A DNA stretch of 64,000 nt from Alkalihalobacillus sp. FSL W8-0930 (GCA_037965595.1 CP150183.1:2852001-2916000), one strand, 5' to 3'; shown: positions 44,215 to 53,431, numbered from the stretch's first letter. The notes: generated by a model from the sequence alone, not told the origin. Numbers and translations: made by a program.

Positions 44215-44254
44215 AAAAGCCTGACGCGTTGATAGATCAACGCGTCAGGCTTTT
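44215..44254. terminator. Bidirectional terminator between yumC and the mtl operon
   Basis: A perfect 18-bp stem (44215-44232 with 44237-44254), 4-nt loop, A and T tails on both sides. Confidence 0.92.
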
Positions 44255-44256
44255 CT

Positions 44257-45378
44257 TTATAGTAATGCTTTAATTAATGGGTGATTTTCCTCAAGACCTG
44301 TAACTTGTAATAACGTTTCTTTTTTGCCTTTTTCTTTTAAGAGCTTTTGAAGCTCCTGGCTTTCTGAGTCATCAGCGACATCAAAATGTAAGGCTGCCTT
44401 TATTGCCTCGATTAGAGTGGTTGGCATGTCACCTTGCTCTATTAGCATTCTAGCTGGCTTCACTAAACGATCGTTAAATCCTAATTTTCGAATCGGTCCT
44501 CTACCTACTCGCACAATATCATCGGACAAGTACGGATTCTCAAAACGATTAATAATTTTTAAGATGTACGCTTCATGCTCTGATTGATCAAACCCGTATT
44601 CATTAACAAGCACCAGCTTTGTTTCATTTAATCCATCAACCACTTTTTGCTTAACCTCTTTATCATCCATTGCTTCTTTAATCGTCGTAAGACCTTTCTG
44701 ATAGCCAAAGTAAGCGGCTAATGCGTGCCCTGTATTTACTGTGAATAATTTGCGCTCAATGAACGGAATTAAATCATCAACATATGTTACTCCTTCAATT
44801 GAGGCATTATGGCCTTTAAGGGTTGTCTTTTCAACCACCCATTCAAAAAATGGCTCAACTGAAACAGCCAATAAATCTTCATTTTTCTGATTCGGGACAA
44901 TTCGATCAACTGCCGCATCAGCAAATCCCGTTTTTTCAAGAATTGTAGCCCACTCTGATTCAGATAATAGATCCTTTGTGTATTCCGCTAAAGTGGAGGT
45001 TGCGCGAATGGCATTTTCACATGCGATTACATCGACAGGACCCGCATCAGGAGAACGCTGCGTTAGACCCTTTGCGAGAACAGGTGCGATAAATTTCAAG
45101 ATTGTTGGTCCAACTGCGGTTGTAATTAGATCAGCCGTTGCAATTTCATCTAGTAAAGCGGCTTCGTCTTCATTACTGTTCAATCCACGAACACCTGTAA
45201 TATGCTCCTTGCCACCTTCCTCACTAGCAAGTGTAACCGTATATTCGTTACGTGCATTCAATTCATTAATAATAGCTTCATTTACATCGGCAAAAATGAC
45301 TTCATAACCTGCTCTATTTAAAAGGGCGCCGATAAAACCGCGCCCAATATTTCCTGCTCCAAAATGAACAGCCTTCAT
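44257..45378 (-). CDS. mtlD: Mannitol-1-phosphate 5-dehydrogenase
   Basis: A 373-residue NAD-dependent dehydrogenase of the polyol long-chain family, oxidising mannitol-1-phosphate to fructose-6-phosphate. The Rossmann motif is FGAGNIGRGFIGALL (residues 5-19) and the catalytic lysine region is KLFTVNTGHALAAYFGY. Last gene of the operon mtlA-mtlR-mtlF-mtlD, sharing one base with mtlF, and followed directly by the bidirectional terminator. Confidence 0.95.
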   Translation of the reverse strand: MKAVHFGAGNIGRGFIGALLNRAGYEVIFADVNEAIINELNARNEYTVTLASEEGGKEHITGVRGLNSNEDEAALLDEIATADLITTAVGPTILKFIAPVLAKGLTQRSPDAGPVDVIACENAIRATSTLAEYTKDLLSESEWATILEKTGFADAAVDRIVPNQKNEDLLAVSVEPFFEWVVEKTTLKGHNASIEGVTYVDDLIPFIERKLFTVNTGHALAAYFGYQKGLTTIKEAMDDKEVKQKVVDGLNETKLVLVNEYGFDQSEHEAYILKIINRFENPYLSDDIVRVGRGPIRKLGFNDRLVKPARMLIEQGDMPTTLIEAIKAALHFDVADDSESQELQKLLKEKGKKETLLQVTGLEENHPLIKALL

Positions 45379-45815
45379 TATTCATTCACCTCTGAGAAAA
45401 ACGACAATACTTCTTCAGAAGACTTAGACTCTAACAGCTTCTCAACATTTTCTTCTTCAGAACATGCAATCGCAATTTTAGAAAGAATGTCTAAGTGCTC
45501 ATTTCCTTTACCAGCAATACCAATGACAATGCGAACGTCATTGCCATCCCAGTCAATTGGATTGTTATATAAAAGAATTGAAATTCCAGATTCCTTTACT
45601 TCTCCTTTAGCCTCTTCTGTTCCATGAGGGATTGCAAGCATGTTCCCCATAAATGTAGAAGTTAACTCTTCACGTTCGTGCATTTTTGCTACGTACTCAC
45701 TCGTTACGTATCCACGATCAGCCAGAAGTGTACCTGCTTCCTCAATTGCTTCCTCTTTCGTTTTTGCTTGTGCGCCTACTACAATATTGTCTTGTTTCAG
45801 AATTGAATTTGTCAT
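45378..45815 (-). CDS. mtlF: Mannitol PTS component EIIA
   Basis: A 145-residue phosphotransferase subunit. The phosphorylated histidine is in MLAIPHGTEEAK (about residue 64). It takes phosphate from HPr and hands it to the EIIB domains of MtlA, and, in many bacilli, to the regulator MtlR. It overlaps mtlR by 4 nt and mtlD by 1 nt. Start ATG at 45815 has AAGGAGTG within the mtlR end. Confidence 0.95.
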   Translation of the reverse strand: MTNSILKQDNIVVGAQAKTKEEAIEEAGTLLADRGYVTSEYVAKMHEREELTSTFMGNMLAIPHGTEEAKGEVKESGISILLYNNPIDWDGNDVRIVIGIAGKGNEHLDILSKIAIACSEEENVEKLLESKSSEEVLSFFSEVNE

Positions 45816-47911
45816 GGTTTAAGCACTCCTTTTTGTACTAGCTTTTGTATATATTCAAAACAATGTTGACTAAGCAGCTTCTTAATCTCCCCCGCATCTC
45901 CATTTTGCATCAATTGCATGTGCTCTTCACTTGAGATAAGCATCACACTTAAGCTACTAAGTAAATCAAGCAGCTGCTGATTTGCATGACTTGGGGCGAG
46001 CATTAAGATGACTCTTTTTACAACAATAGGCTTATCACCCATTGATGCAAGTGGCTCTTCTGCATCTAGTCGAATCATTGTAAAGACCGGCTTTAACACG
46101 TGCTCTGTTCGCGTATGAAATAACGCTAAATGTGTGTCAGGTATGCCAAGCCCACCCAACCGCTCCCTTTGCAGGAGAGCCTCAAAAACGGGTACTGCAT
46201 CTGCAAGGCTTCCAGACTGCTCGAGCTCCGTACAAAGATGTGCAAGAGCTTCGTCCATTACTTTACCCGGATTCAATGAAAATGAATCTAAAATCTGCGT
46301 AATATCAGTACTTAACATCGCTAACTCTTCAAAAAAAGTAGCTGAGATCTGTTTCGTTTCCACTCGTTTTTGCTTAAGCGCAGAACGACTCACAATCGGT
46401 CGTTTTTGCCCGATGAGTTGAATTTGTTTTCGGATTTGTTCCGTTTCTTCCTTTGATAAGAATGGCTTCACTAAAAAATATGGTTCATTTTGTGGCAGGG
46501 GAATCGTTGAAATGATTAAATCATAAAATCGTGCTTCCTGTTTATTAAAATCAAATAAAGACACTTGATCAATCTGTTCGATTTCAGGAAATTCCTTCTC
46601 TAATCGACTGGCTAAAAGCTTGGAGGAGCCAATTCCGCTAGAGCAAATAACAATGGCTTTAAGCGGTGTATGCTGATTCTGACGTTCAATCGCTGACCCA
46701 AAATGCATTACCAGGAACCCAATCTCTTCTTCCGGTATGGATAAAGGATCAAATACGTTCTTAGATACATTCTTAACCGCTTCATAAAGGGATGCATCGT
46801 TTTGTTTAATCCGCTCAAGTAAAGGGTTATGAATTTTCATTCCATGATTCATTCGGTATAACGCCGGTTCTAGATGTGAGATGAGCCCTGGATATAAGGA
46901 TTCATCGTCGAACACGACATTCAACTTACTTTCCATTTGTTTAATCATTCGATCCGCATAATAGGAAAGCTCCGCATACTCCTCGTTGTTAAAAAGATGA
47001 TATTCACGTTGAATCTTTGCTCCACGTAGATGCATCACAATGTAACCAATTTCTTCTTCAGGAATCGTAATTGAAAATAGATTTTCCAATGAGTGAGCCA
47101 ACTCGTTTGCTAAACGATACACATTTTCTTGTTGGAGGGCATGTAATTGATTCGCATCCATTTGCACGTTTTCACCCTGTTGAATTCGTTCAATGGCGAG
47201 AGCAAGGTGAACAATGAGACCAATATAAGACACATCAGCCATTTGTCCATTTGAGTGGGTACGAAGATCCTCAACAGCCGCTTGCACCAGTTGAATCTTT
47301 TTCATATCAACAATACCGAGCAAGCGATCTGAAATGGACTCAGATAGTGCATGATCACTAGACTCAGTCTGAAATGATTGATAAAAAGAGCTTTCACTTA
47401 CGTTTTCAGTGATTAAACTACTTAAACTCCTTCGAATGTCAGTCTCTGATCCCCCTACTTCTACTCCATAGCCCCTGCGTCTGATTAATGTTAAATGAAA
47501 TGAAGAGAGCCATTCTTCGACTTTCGTCAAATCATGGCTGACTGTTGCAACTGTTACATTCAGTTCATCGGCAAGCGTAAATAATTTGATTGGTTCCTGC
47601 TTTTCTAGAAGAGCAACAAGTAAAAGCAGCTGTCGTTCCTCAGGTGTATAATCACTTGGCTCCATAGAAGATAAATCAGCTTTTAATTGCTGAATGTTCT
47701 GATCATCACCAAGCAAATAAAAACCTTTTTTTGTTGTGTCTTTTTCTAACGAGAGTTTGTACTGATTTAAAATACCGCCGAGTCCCTTCAGATCACGTTG
47801 AACGGTTCTCGTACTTACATCGAGGAAGGCGGCTAGTTCATGCAGATCATGTGGACTTTTTTCATTAAACAAAAGCTTTAACAATTGCCTTTCTCTAGCC
47901 GGGATATACAT
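45812..47911 (-). CDS. mtlR: Mannitol operon activator MtlR (PRD regulator)
   Basis: A 699-residue regulator. Order of domains: DeoR/HTH at 1-60 (ERQLLKLLFNEKSPHDLHELAAFLDVSTRTVQRDL), second HTH near 100-150, PRD1 about 190-290, PRD2 about 305-405 (with ...EEEIGYIVMHLRGAKIQ and EEEIGFLVMHFGSAIERQ), an EIIB-Gat-like domain about 415-505 (CSSGIGSSKLL with its cysteine) and an EIIA-Mtl-like domain after about 540 (LGIPDTHLALFHTRTEHV). Activity is set by phosphorylation through HPr and EII proteins. The ATG at 47911 follows GAGGAGG. Confidence 0.93.
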   Translation of the reverse strand: MYIPARERQLLKLLFNEKSPHDLHELAAFLDVSTRTVQRDLKGLGGILNQYKLSLEKDTTKKGFYLLGDDQNIQQLKADLSSMEPSDYTPEERQLLLLVALLEKQEPIKLFTLADELNVTVATVSHDLTKVEEWLSSFHLTLIRRRGYGVEVGGSETDIRRSLSSLITENVSESSFYQSFQTESSDHALSESISDRLLGIVDMKKIQLVQAAVEDLRTHSNGQMADVSYIGLIVHLALAIERIQQGENVQMDANQLHALQQENVYRLANELAHSLENLFSITIPEEEIGYIVMHLRGAKIQREYHLFNNEEYAELSYYADRMIKQMESKLNVVFDDESLYPGLISHLEPALYRMNHGMKIHNPLLERIKQNDASLYEAVKNVSKNVFDPLSIPEEEIGFLVMHFGSAIERQNQHTPLKAIVICSSGIGSSKLLASRLEKEFPEIEQIDQVSLFDFNKQEARFYDLIISTIPLPQNEPYFLVKPFLSKEETEQIRKQIQLIGQKRPIVSRSALKQKRVETKQISATFFEELAMLSTDITQILDSFSLNPGKVMDEALAHLCTELEQSGSLADAVPVFEALLQRERLGGLGIPDTHLALFHTRTEHVLKPVFTMIRLDAEEPLASMGDKPIVVKRVILMLAPSHANQQLLDLLSSLSVMLISSEEHMQLMQNGDAGEIKKLLSQHCFEYIQKLVQKGVLKP

Positions 47912-47938
47912 GACTACTAGCCTCCTCTCTTTGCATTT

Positions 47939-49711
47939 TTATTTTAAGCGATCAATTAACTCATCATACTTAGGGCTATTCATAAAGTTTTCAACAGAGA
48001 TATGCTCAGCATTAGGCTGCTTAGTCTTTGCTCGTTCTGTTAAATCCTTATGAGTGACAACGACATCCGCATCATCTGGAATGTTTGAAATGGACGTGTT
48101 TGAAACAGCCACATCAAGATTTGCTTTCTTTACTTTATTTTTAAGGATAGAAGCACCCATTGCACTTGATCCCATTCCTGCATCACATGCGAAGATGATC
48201 TTTTGAATATCCTCTTTTGCTTTTTGACCAGTACTCACTTCTGATGTCTCTGCTGTTTCACCATGACTATTCTTTAGCTCTTCAATGATTTCATTGTAGC
48301 GTGGACTATTCATGAAATTATCAACGGAAACGTGGATTGCGTCGCCTTTTTTAGTCTTTGCACGATCTGTTAAGTCTTTGTGAGTAATGACTAGATCTGC
48401 ATCATCCGGTATGTTTGAGATTGACGTATTTGTTACTTCAGTATCAAGATTTGCTTTCTTCACTCGGTCACGCATGATCGAAGCACCCATCGCACTTGAT
48501 CCCATTCCTGCATCACATGCAAAAACAATTTTGTTTACATGAGCGTAAGAGTTAGTATGTCCTTCTGTTGCTTCAGAAGCTGTTAGAGAAGAAGAAACAC
48601 TGCTCTTTTTGCCTTTCATTGCTTCCATTTTTCCTGTTGCTTCGGCAATGTCGTCTTCGCCTTTGCGATCGAGTTTAAGAATTAGAGATGCGATAGCGAA
48701 TGATACGGCTGTGGCTGCGAGTACACCTAGAAGAACGCTAAGTCTGTCACCAGGATATGCTAATGCGAAGATTGGGATAATACTACCTGGCGATGCAGGA
48801 CTTACAAGACCTACATTTAACAAATCAAAAACGAATACACCCGTCATACCACCAAAAATGACAGCTAAGAACATAAGTGGTTTCATTAGAACATAAGGGA
48901 AATAGATTTCATGAATCCCTCCGAAGAAGTGAATCACACCAGCTCCGTAAGACGATGCTTTTGAAGCACCTTTACCAAAGATCATAAATGCGAGTAGTAC
49001 ACCAAAACCAGGACCTGGGTTAGCTTCAAGCAAGTAGAAAATTGACTTCCCGGTCTCTCTAACTTGTTCAATAGAGATTGGTGTGAGAATTCCATGGTTA
49101 ATGGCATTATTTAAGAACATAACTTTAGCAGGTTCGATGAAGATACTTGCTAAAGGAAGTAAGTTACGCTCAATGATTGCTTGCGCTCCTAGTCCCATTA
49201 CTGTTGTTAAACCTGAAACAAGTGGTGCAACAGCTAACGATCCGAAACATGCTAAAATTGCAGCTAAAATACCTGCTGAAAAGTTATTAACAAGCATTTC
49301 AAATCCTTGTCTTACTTTTCCATCAAGCGCTTGGTCAACCTTTTTAATTAAATACCCACCTAGTGGACCCATGATCATTGCTCCAATAAACATTGGAACA
49401 TCTGTTGCAGCGATAACCCCCATTGCTGCGGTTGCACCAACAACCCCACCTCGGAAATCGTGAATCATTCGACCACCAGTAAAAGCTATTAGCAGTGGTA
49501 GAAGATAAGTGATCATTGGGCCTACCATTGTATTTAAAAATGAAATGGACTCGGCCTGCGAGCTGCCTTCACCATAATAGGAAATGACCCCTGCACTAAT
49601 CGCAGTAATAATCCCCCATGCAATAAATGCACCGATATTCGGCATAATCATGCTACTAAGATTACTACCGAACTTTTGAACCTTTGAACGAATGCTGGTC
49701 TTTTCTGCCAT
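47939..49711 (-). CDS. mtlA: Mannitol PTS permease EIICB with duplicated EIIB domain
   Basis: A 590-residue membrane transporter. The EIIC part (about 1-345) has the mannitol signatures MIMPNIGAFIAWG, GGRMIHDFRGGVVG, HEIYFPYVLMKP and GGIHEIYFPY. It is followed not by one but by two EIIB domains: residues 394-480 and 504-590, each 87 long and with the phosphorylatable cysteine in FACDAGMGSSAMGA (C399 and C509). They share most residues and are joined by a 23-residue hydrophilic linker. The normal Bacillus protein has one. Start is ATG at 49711 (or 49714); GGAGGAACA upstream. Confidence 0.95.
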   Translation of the reverse strand: MAEKTSIRSKVQKFGSNLSSMIMPNIGAFIAWGIITAISAGVISYYGEGSSQAESISFLNTMVGPMITYLLPLLIAFTGGRMIHDFRGGVVGATAAMGVIAATDVPMFIGAMIMGPLGGYLIKKVDQALDGKVRQGFEMLVNNFSAGILAAILACFGSLAVAPLVSGLTTVMGLGAQAIIERNLLPLASIFIEPAKVMFLNNAINHGILTPISIEQVRETGKSIFYLLEANPGPGFGVLLAFMIFGKGASKASSYGAGVIHFFGGIHEIYFPYVLMKPLMFLAVIFGGMTGVFVFDLLNVGLVSPASPGSIIPIFALAYPGDRLSVLLGVLAATAVSFAIASLILKLDRKGEDDIAEATGKMEAMKGKKSSVSSSLTASEATEGHTNSYAHVNKIVFACDAGMGSSAMGASIMRDRVKKANLDTEVTNTSISNIPDDADLVITHKDLTDRAKTKKGDAIHVSVDNFMNSPRYNEIIEELKNSHGETAETSEVSTGQKAKEDIQKIIFACDAGMGSSAMGASILKNKVKKANLDVAVSNTSISNIPDDADVVVTHKDLTERAKTKQPNAEHISVENFMNSPKYDELIDRLK

Positions 49712-49763
49712 CATTGTTCCTCCTTTTTCTATATAAAAATGAATAAATGCGATTCTTACATTT

Positions 49764-49820
49764 AGTTTAATCGCTTGAAAACGCTTCATTCAACCAATTG
49801 TTCACACAAATTCGTCACAA
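49764..49820 (-). promoter_or_regulatory. mtl operon control region: promoter, near-cre and MtlR-like operator
   Basis: On the minus strand TTGAAT (49788-49793) and TAAACT (49764-49769) are 18 bp apart. TGAAAACGCTTCA (49776-49788), a cre lacking one central base, lies in the spacer. TTGTGACGAATTTGTGTGAA (49801-49820, minus strand) resembles the MtlR site TTGNCACA-N4-TGTGNCAA at most positions and sits right upstream of the -35. Confidence 0.5.
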
Positions 49821-49901
49821 TTAGGTGCGACAACATTTAATAAGTCATAAATTATGTACCTTTCATACGTTTCCCTATCATTCTTGAAACAAACATCAAA
49901 A

Positions 49902-49933
49902 AGACCATTTAACAACAAACTGTTAAATGGTCT
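49902..49933 (-). terminator. Terminator of yutM
   Basis: A perfect 13-bp stem (49902-49914 with 49921-49933), then TTTTTG on the minus strand. Confidence 0.88.
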
Positions 49934-49956
49934 CGATTTATATCATTACATATGAA

Positions 49957-50310
49957 TTAGCAATCGCCTGGTGTTCCAGCATTTGTAGCTGTTCTGAATG
50001 ATGTACCGCAACCACATGATGCAATGGCATTTGGATTATCAATAGTGAATCCTCCACCCATCATGTTTTGTTTATAATCAATAACCAAACCTTTAATGAC
50101 CGGTGCGCTTTCTTCATCAACCAAAACGGACAATCCGTTAATTTCGAACTTTTGATCTTCAGGAGCCTGTTCATTATCAAAGCCCATGCCATAGGAAAGA
50201 CCGCTACATCCGCCACCTTTTACGCCTACGCGTAGCATCAACGAATGGTCTTCTTCGGCTTTCATCATCTCTTTAATATGCCCAACCGCTGCATCTGTTA
50301 ATGTAATCAT
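49957..50310 (-). CDS. yutM: HesB/IscA-type iron-sulfur scaffold protein
   Basis: A 117-residue A-type Fe-S carrier. The three cysteines are in VKGGGCSGLSYGM (one) and IASCGCGTSF (two), the standard C-x(n)-CGC set. It shuttles Fe-S clusters to apoproteins. The ATG at 50310 has AGGAGGATGACC upstream; an ATG two codons earlier lies in the ribosome site. Upstream, in the same direction, is the Spo0E-like gene; another Fe-S protein, NfuA-like YutI, is at 57625. Confidence 0.92.
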   Translation of the reverse strand: MITLTDAAVGHIKEMMKAEEDHSLMLRVGVKGGGCSGLSYGMGFDNEQAPEDQKFEINGLSVLVDEESAPVIKGLVIDYKQNMMGGGFTIDNPNAIASCGCGTSFRTATNAGTPGDC

Positions 50311-50365
50311 GGTCATCCTCCTATCGTTTTCTCTTCATTTATTATAGTACGATAGATACACAATC

Positions 50366-50548
50366 TCAACCAACTGAACTCTTCTGGGCCATCTTGGTAA
50401 AATAACAGGTGTGCAACTTATCTAATTCTTGACTAAAATGGAGGACCTCGGGATGGTTAAGACCAAATTCTTCAGCTGCTTCAAGCATCTTTTGCCTCAT
50501 ACGTTCTATTCGTTCTTCAAACGAATCGCTCTGACAAACCCTACACAA
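50366..50548 (-). CDS. Spo0E-like aspartyl-phosphate phosphatase
   Basis: A 60-residue helical hairpin protein. The family motif SQELD (in VLHFSQELDKL, about residues 40-44) that dephosphorylates Spo0A~P, and the first helix RIERMRQKMLEAAEEFGLNHPE, are clear. It would restrain sporulation entry. Two N-terminal cysteines (MCRVC) are unusual for this family. The start is a TTG at 50548 behind GAGGGG. Confidence 0.8.
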   Translation of the reverse strand: MCRVCQSDSFEERIERMRQKMLEAAEEFGLNHPEVLHFSQELDKLHTCYFTKMAQKSSVG

Positions 50549-50700
50549 TATGATCCCCTCTTTTCATTAGGCCATTAAAGTGATAACGAATTACACCTAT
50601 TCTACTAAAATATACCTATTAGTGCAATTTAATTTACAAAAAATCATGACTGAATCTAAACTTACCATTACTTAAAATTCACTCCATATAAGCACAAACC

Positions 50701-50729
50701 TTTAAATCATAGAACGTGGGTAGTATAAT
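50701..50729 (+). promoter_or_regulatory. Sigma-A promoter of mqnE
   Basis: TTTAAA (50701-50706) and TATAAT (50724-50729), spacing 17 bp. It gives a leader of about 85 bases. Confidence 0.65.
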
Positions 50730-50736
50730 AGTTAGA

Positions 50737-50796
50737 GATTACACATTTTCATGTTTAGTATATAGATTGTAATCCAGCTGACAGCTATACCTGTCA
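50737..50796 (+). promoter_or_regulatory. Structured 5' leader of mqnE
   Basis: GATTACA (50737-50743), at about the transcription start, pairs with TGTAATC (50768-50774); next comes a second hairpin TGACAG-CTATAC-CTGTCA (50779-50796), ending 10 bases before the ribosome site AGCAGGAG. A regulatory leader is possible; no known riboswitch is recognised. Confidence 0.35.
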
Positions 50797-50820
50797 ACTA
50801 GAGAGCAGGAGATGAATTGG

Positions 50821-51915
50821 ATGAGTATATTGTTAACTGATACAAAGCTTGAAGGTATCAAAGAGAAGGTCTTGCACGGCGAACGTTTAACAATTGAGGA
50901 TGGTCTATATTTATATGAAACACCTGATCTACTTGGAGTCGCACAGCTTGCAAACCAAGTGAATCTAAAGAAAAACGGAGATAATGTCTACTTTATTCAA
51001 AACATGTACATTAATCCAACAAACGTATGTGAAGCTTCTTGTAGCTTCTGCGGATTTAAGCGTAAGCCTGGACAGGAAGGCGCTTATACAATGGATTCAG
51101 AAGCTCTTCTAAACTATGTTGGCGAACGTTGGAACGAAAACATTCGCGAGTTTCATATTGTTGGTGGGCATAATGTCGAGGTAGGATTTGAATACTATCT
51201 TGATACGATTCGCACATTGAAAAAGCATTATCCTTCCGCAACAGTTAAAGCTTACACTGGAGCTGAGATTGAATTCTTTTCTCGTATTTCTGGTCTTAGC
51301 ATGAAGGGTGTGCTGGAGGAGTTAATCAAAGCAGGTCTTGATACACTTCCTGGTGGTGGAGCAGAGATCTTAACTGAAAACTACCGTGCGAAGATGAGCC
51401 CTGATAAAGCGTCTACCGATCAATGGCTTGAAGCCCATGAGATCGCACATTCGTTAGGATTACGTACACATGCAACGATGCTATATGGTTCGATTGAATC
51501 AACGGAAGAACGCTTGATTCATATGGATCGTGTTCGTCAATTGCAGGATCGTACTAATGGGTTTATGGTATTCATTCCACTCGCGATGCAGCCTCGTAGT
51601 GTGAAAGCAAGCTTAAAACGCAGAACATCTGCATTTGATGACATGCGCACACTTGCTATCAGCCGTCTAATGCTTGATAACTTTGATCATATCAAAGCAT
51701 ACTGGATCAACATTGGTGTTCAATTAACACAAATGGCGCTGACATTTGGTTCTAGTGATATTCACGGAACATTAATTGAAGAACGCATTTCCCACTCTGT
51801 TGGTGCATTGACTTCATCAGGTATTACGCGCGATGAATTAATCCACTTAATTAAGAGTGCGAACAAAACACCAATCGAGCGTGACACGTTCTATAATGTG
51901 ATTAAGACTTACTAA
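50821..51915 (+). CDS. mqnE: Aminodeoxyfutalosine synthase (radical SAM)
   Basis: A 364-residue radical-SAM enzyme that joins 3-[(1-carboxyvinyl)oxy]benzoate with SAM to give 6-amino-6-deoxyfutalosine in the futalosine menaquinone pathway. The cluster cysteines are in CEASCSFCGF (C-x3-C-x2-C, residues about 71-78). The EFHIVGGHNV and GGGAEILTENYR segments are typical of MqnE/MqnC. The start at 50821 is chosen because GGAG is 9 nt upstream; an ATG three codons earlier overlaps the ribosome site. No other mqn gene is in the window. The pathway distinguishes this organism from B. subtilis. Confidence 0.9.
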   Translation: MSILLTDTKLEGIKEKVLHGERLTIEDGLYLYETPDLLGVAQLANQVNLKKNGDNVYFIQNMYINPTNVCEASCSFCGFKRKPGQEGAYTMDSEALLNYVGERWNENIREFHIVGGHNVEVGFEYYLDTIRTLKKHYPSATVKAYTGAEIEFFSRISGLSMKGVLEELIKAGLDTLPGGGAEILTENYRAKMSPDKASTDQWLEAHEIAHSLGLRTHATMLYGSIESTEERLIHMDRVRQLQDRTNGFMVFIPLAMQPRSVKASLKRRTSAFDDMRTLAISRLMLDNFDHIKAYWINIGVQLTQMALTFGSSDIHGTLIEERISHSVGALTSSGITRDELIHLIKSANKTPIERDTFYNVIKTY

Positions 51916-51920
51916 GAGAA

Positions 51921-51951
51921 AAAGCGCAGTGGCTGACGGCCATTGCGCTTT
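51921..51951. terminator. Bidirectional terminator between mqnE and dapF
   Basis: A 13-bp stem (51921-51933 with 51939-51951, one G-U), 5-nt loop, T-rich tails on both sides. Confidence 0.85.
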
Positions 51952-51954
51952 CTT

Positions 51955-52806
51955 TTATTTTAAAATCCATTCGCCTTCAAAAATGGTTTCAGCTGCCCCA
52001 TTCATTAAGACGTCTCCATTATCTAACCAGGTAATAAATAAATCTCCACCTAATAAGTGCACAGTTACTTGTTTATTTCGAGATGAGTGGCCGTTTAAGA
52101 CAGAAGCGACAACTGCTGCACACGCTCCAGTTCCACATGCTTGCGTAATCCCTGTACCACGTTCCCAGACTCTGAAGTGAAGCTCATCTTCGTTTAATAC
52201 TTGTACATACTCAACATTTACCCACTCCGGAAAACGCTCATGCTTTTCAAGTGATGGTCCTACCTGCATTAAGGGAATGGTATGAATGTCCTCTGTAAAA
52301 ATAACGGCATGAGGATTTCCCATCGATACCGCTGTGACATCTACACTTAACTCGCCAAGATCAATCGTTTCACTAATCACTTGATCAACAGCCGCCCCAA
52401 TCATTGGAATCTCAGATCGACTCAGTCTCGGTTTGCCCATATTTACCGTCACGGTTGGGACTTGATTGTTCTCATCTGGATGAACGGTTGCTTCAACCAG
52501 CCCACCTTTTGTTTCAATAGTAAATACCGTTTCGTCAACATACCCATGCTCATATGCAAACTTTGCCACACAACGTAACCCATTCCCACAGTTCATGGCT
52601 TCAGACCCATCATTGTTAAATACACGCATACTCACCTTTGCAACATCTGAGGGACCAATTAAAATCATGCCATCAGACCCAATGCCCCGGTTCTTATCAG
52701 CCAATTGAATGGCAAGCTTAGGCATTGCTTCTTCTTTAATAGACTCTTTGAACAAATCGATATAAATATAGCTGTTACCTAAACCATGCATTTTCGTAAA
52801 TTTCAT
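51955..52806 (-). CDS. dapF: Diaminopimelate epimerase
   Basis: A 283-residue PLP-independent epimerase converting LL- to meso-diaminopimelate for lysine and cell wall. The two catalytic cysteines are in MNCGNGLRC and [22 protein letters not shown] opens the first half-domain. The ATG at 52806 follows GGGAGGACC and overlaps the preceding small gene by 4 nt. Confidence 0.95.
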   Translation of the reverse strand: MKFTKMHGLGNSYIYIDLFKESIKEEAMPKLAIQLADKNRGIGSDGMILIGPSDVAKVSMRVFNNDGSEAMNCGNGLRCVAKFAYEHGYVDETVFTIETKGGLVEATVHPDENNQVPTVTVNMGKPRLSRSEIPMIGAAVDQVISETIDLGELSVDVTAVSMGNPHAVIFTEDIHTIPLMQVGPSLEKHERFPEWVNVEYVQVLNEDELHFRVWERGTGITQACGTGACAAVVASVLNGHSSRNKQVTVHLLGGDLFITWLDNGDVLMNGAAETIFEGEWILK

Positions 52807-53054
52807 GATGTACGGTCCTCCCTAAGTGCTTGGTTTGTCCAAAGATAATCTTCATCTGCCTCAAGGATAATTAACCGTCCGTGACAGCAAGGTAAATTCA
52901 GTTGCTTTTTAATTCCTTCTTTTGCTTCTTCTAATTCTTTTACTTTCATATGTGTGAGCACTTGATCCTCTCCACAAAATGGACATTCGTGCAGATAAAT
53001 ATCCTGGTACTGCTTTTCATAGGGCCATGAATGAGAAAACGGAATAACTGGCAT
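52803..53054 (-). CDS. Small cysteine-rich (CPFC) protein, unknown
   Basis: An 83-residue protein with a possible zinc site: CPFC at residues about 22-25 and CCHG at about 53-56. Other recognisable parts are [22 protein letters not shown] and [11 protein letters not shown]. The ATG at 53054 has GGGAGGTCACAGT directly upstream; the frame is open 47 codons further without support. It overlaps dapF by 4 nt, hence translational coupling. I do not recognise the family. Confidence 0.7.
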   Translation of the reverse strand: MPVIPFSHSWPYEKQYQDIYLHECPFCGEDQVLTHMKVKELEEAKEGIKKQLNLPCCHGRLIILEADEDYLWTNQALREDRTS

Positions 53055-53112
53055 ACTGTGACCTCCCGGTGGATTCGTAAAAAAACCTCTAGTATTCACT
53101 AGAAGTCGCAAG

Positions 53113-53349
53113 TTAGAACATTGGGTTCTCTTCAAGAAATACATATATATTTGTAACGAGCTCATCGGCTGTTTCACCGGAGACGTACTCGCCATTCACA
53201 AGAGCAAATGGCTCCATCGCACAGGCCCCACAATGACTTAAGCACCCGTAATCAACAATATCTAAATTAGGATCTTTTTCAAGCTGTTCCATCGCACTTT
53301 GTGAGACACTTGCTAAATTGCTGAAACAGAACTCTATGATTGGTCTCAT
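53113..53349 (-). CDS. yuzB: YuzB family protein (DUF1450)
   Basis: A 78-residue protein with the thioredoxin-like, cysteine-bearing pattern of Yuz[10 protein letters not shown] at the start and [21 protein letters not shown] in the middle (four cysteines). It resembles 2Fe-2S ferredoxin-like folds; function unknown. It is divergent from the TetR-NDH frame, as yuzB and yutJ are neighbours in B. subtilis. The ATG follows GAGGTGAAGAC. Confidence 0.87.
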   Translation of the reverse strand: MRPIIEFCFSNLASVSQSAMEQLEKDPNLDIVDYGCLSHCGACAMEPFALVNGEYVSGETADELVTNIYVFLEENPMF

Positions 53350-53431
53350 GTCTTCACCTCAAATTTCTACCTATAGACTACCTTTTAAGAAAAAAGAAGT
53401 CAACGACAAGAAACTAATGTCGAAATCAACC

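Noticed and set aside
49776-49788. Full cre site before mtlA
   Set aside because: TGAAAACGCTTCA is one base short of the consensus spacing, so it is noted as near-cre only, unlike the four full matches in the sugar island.
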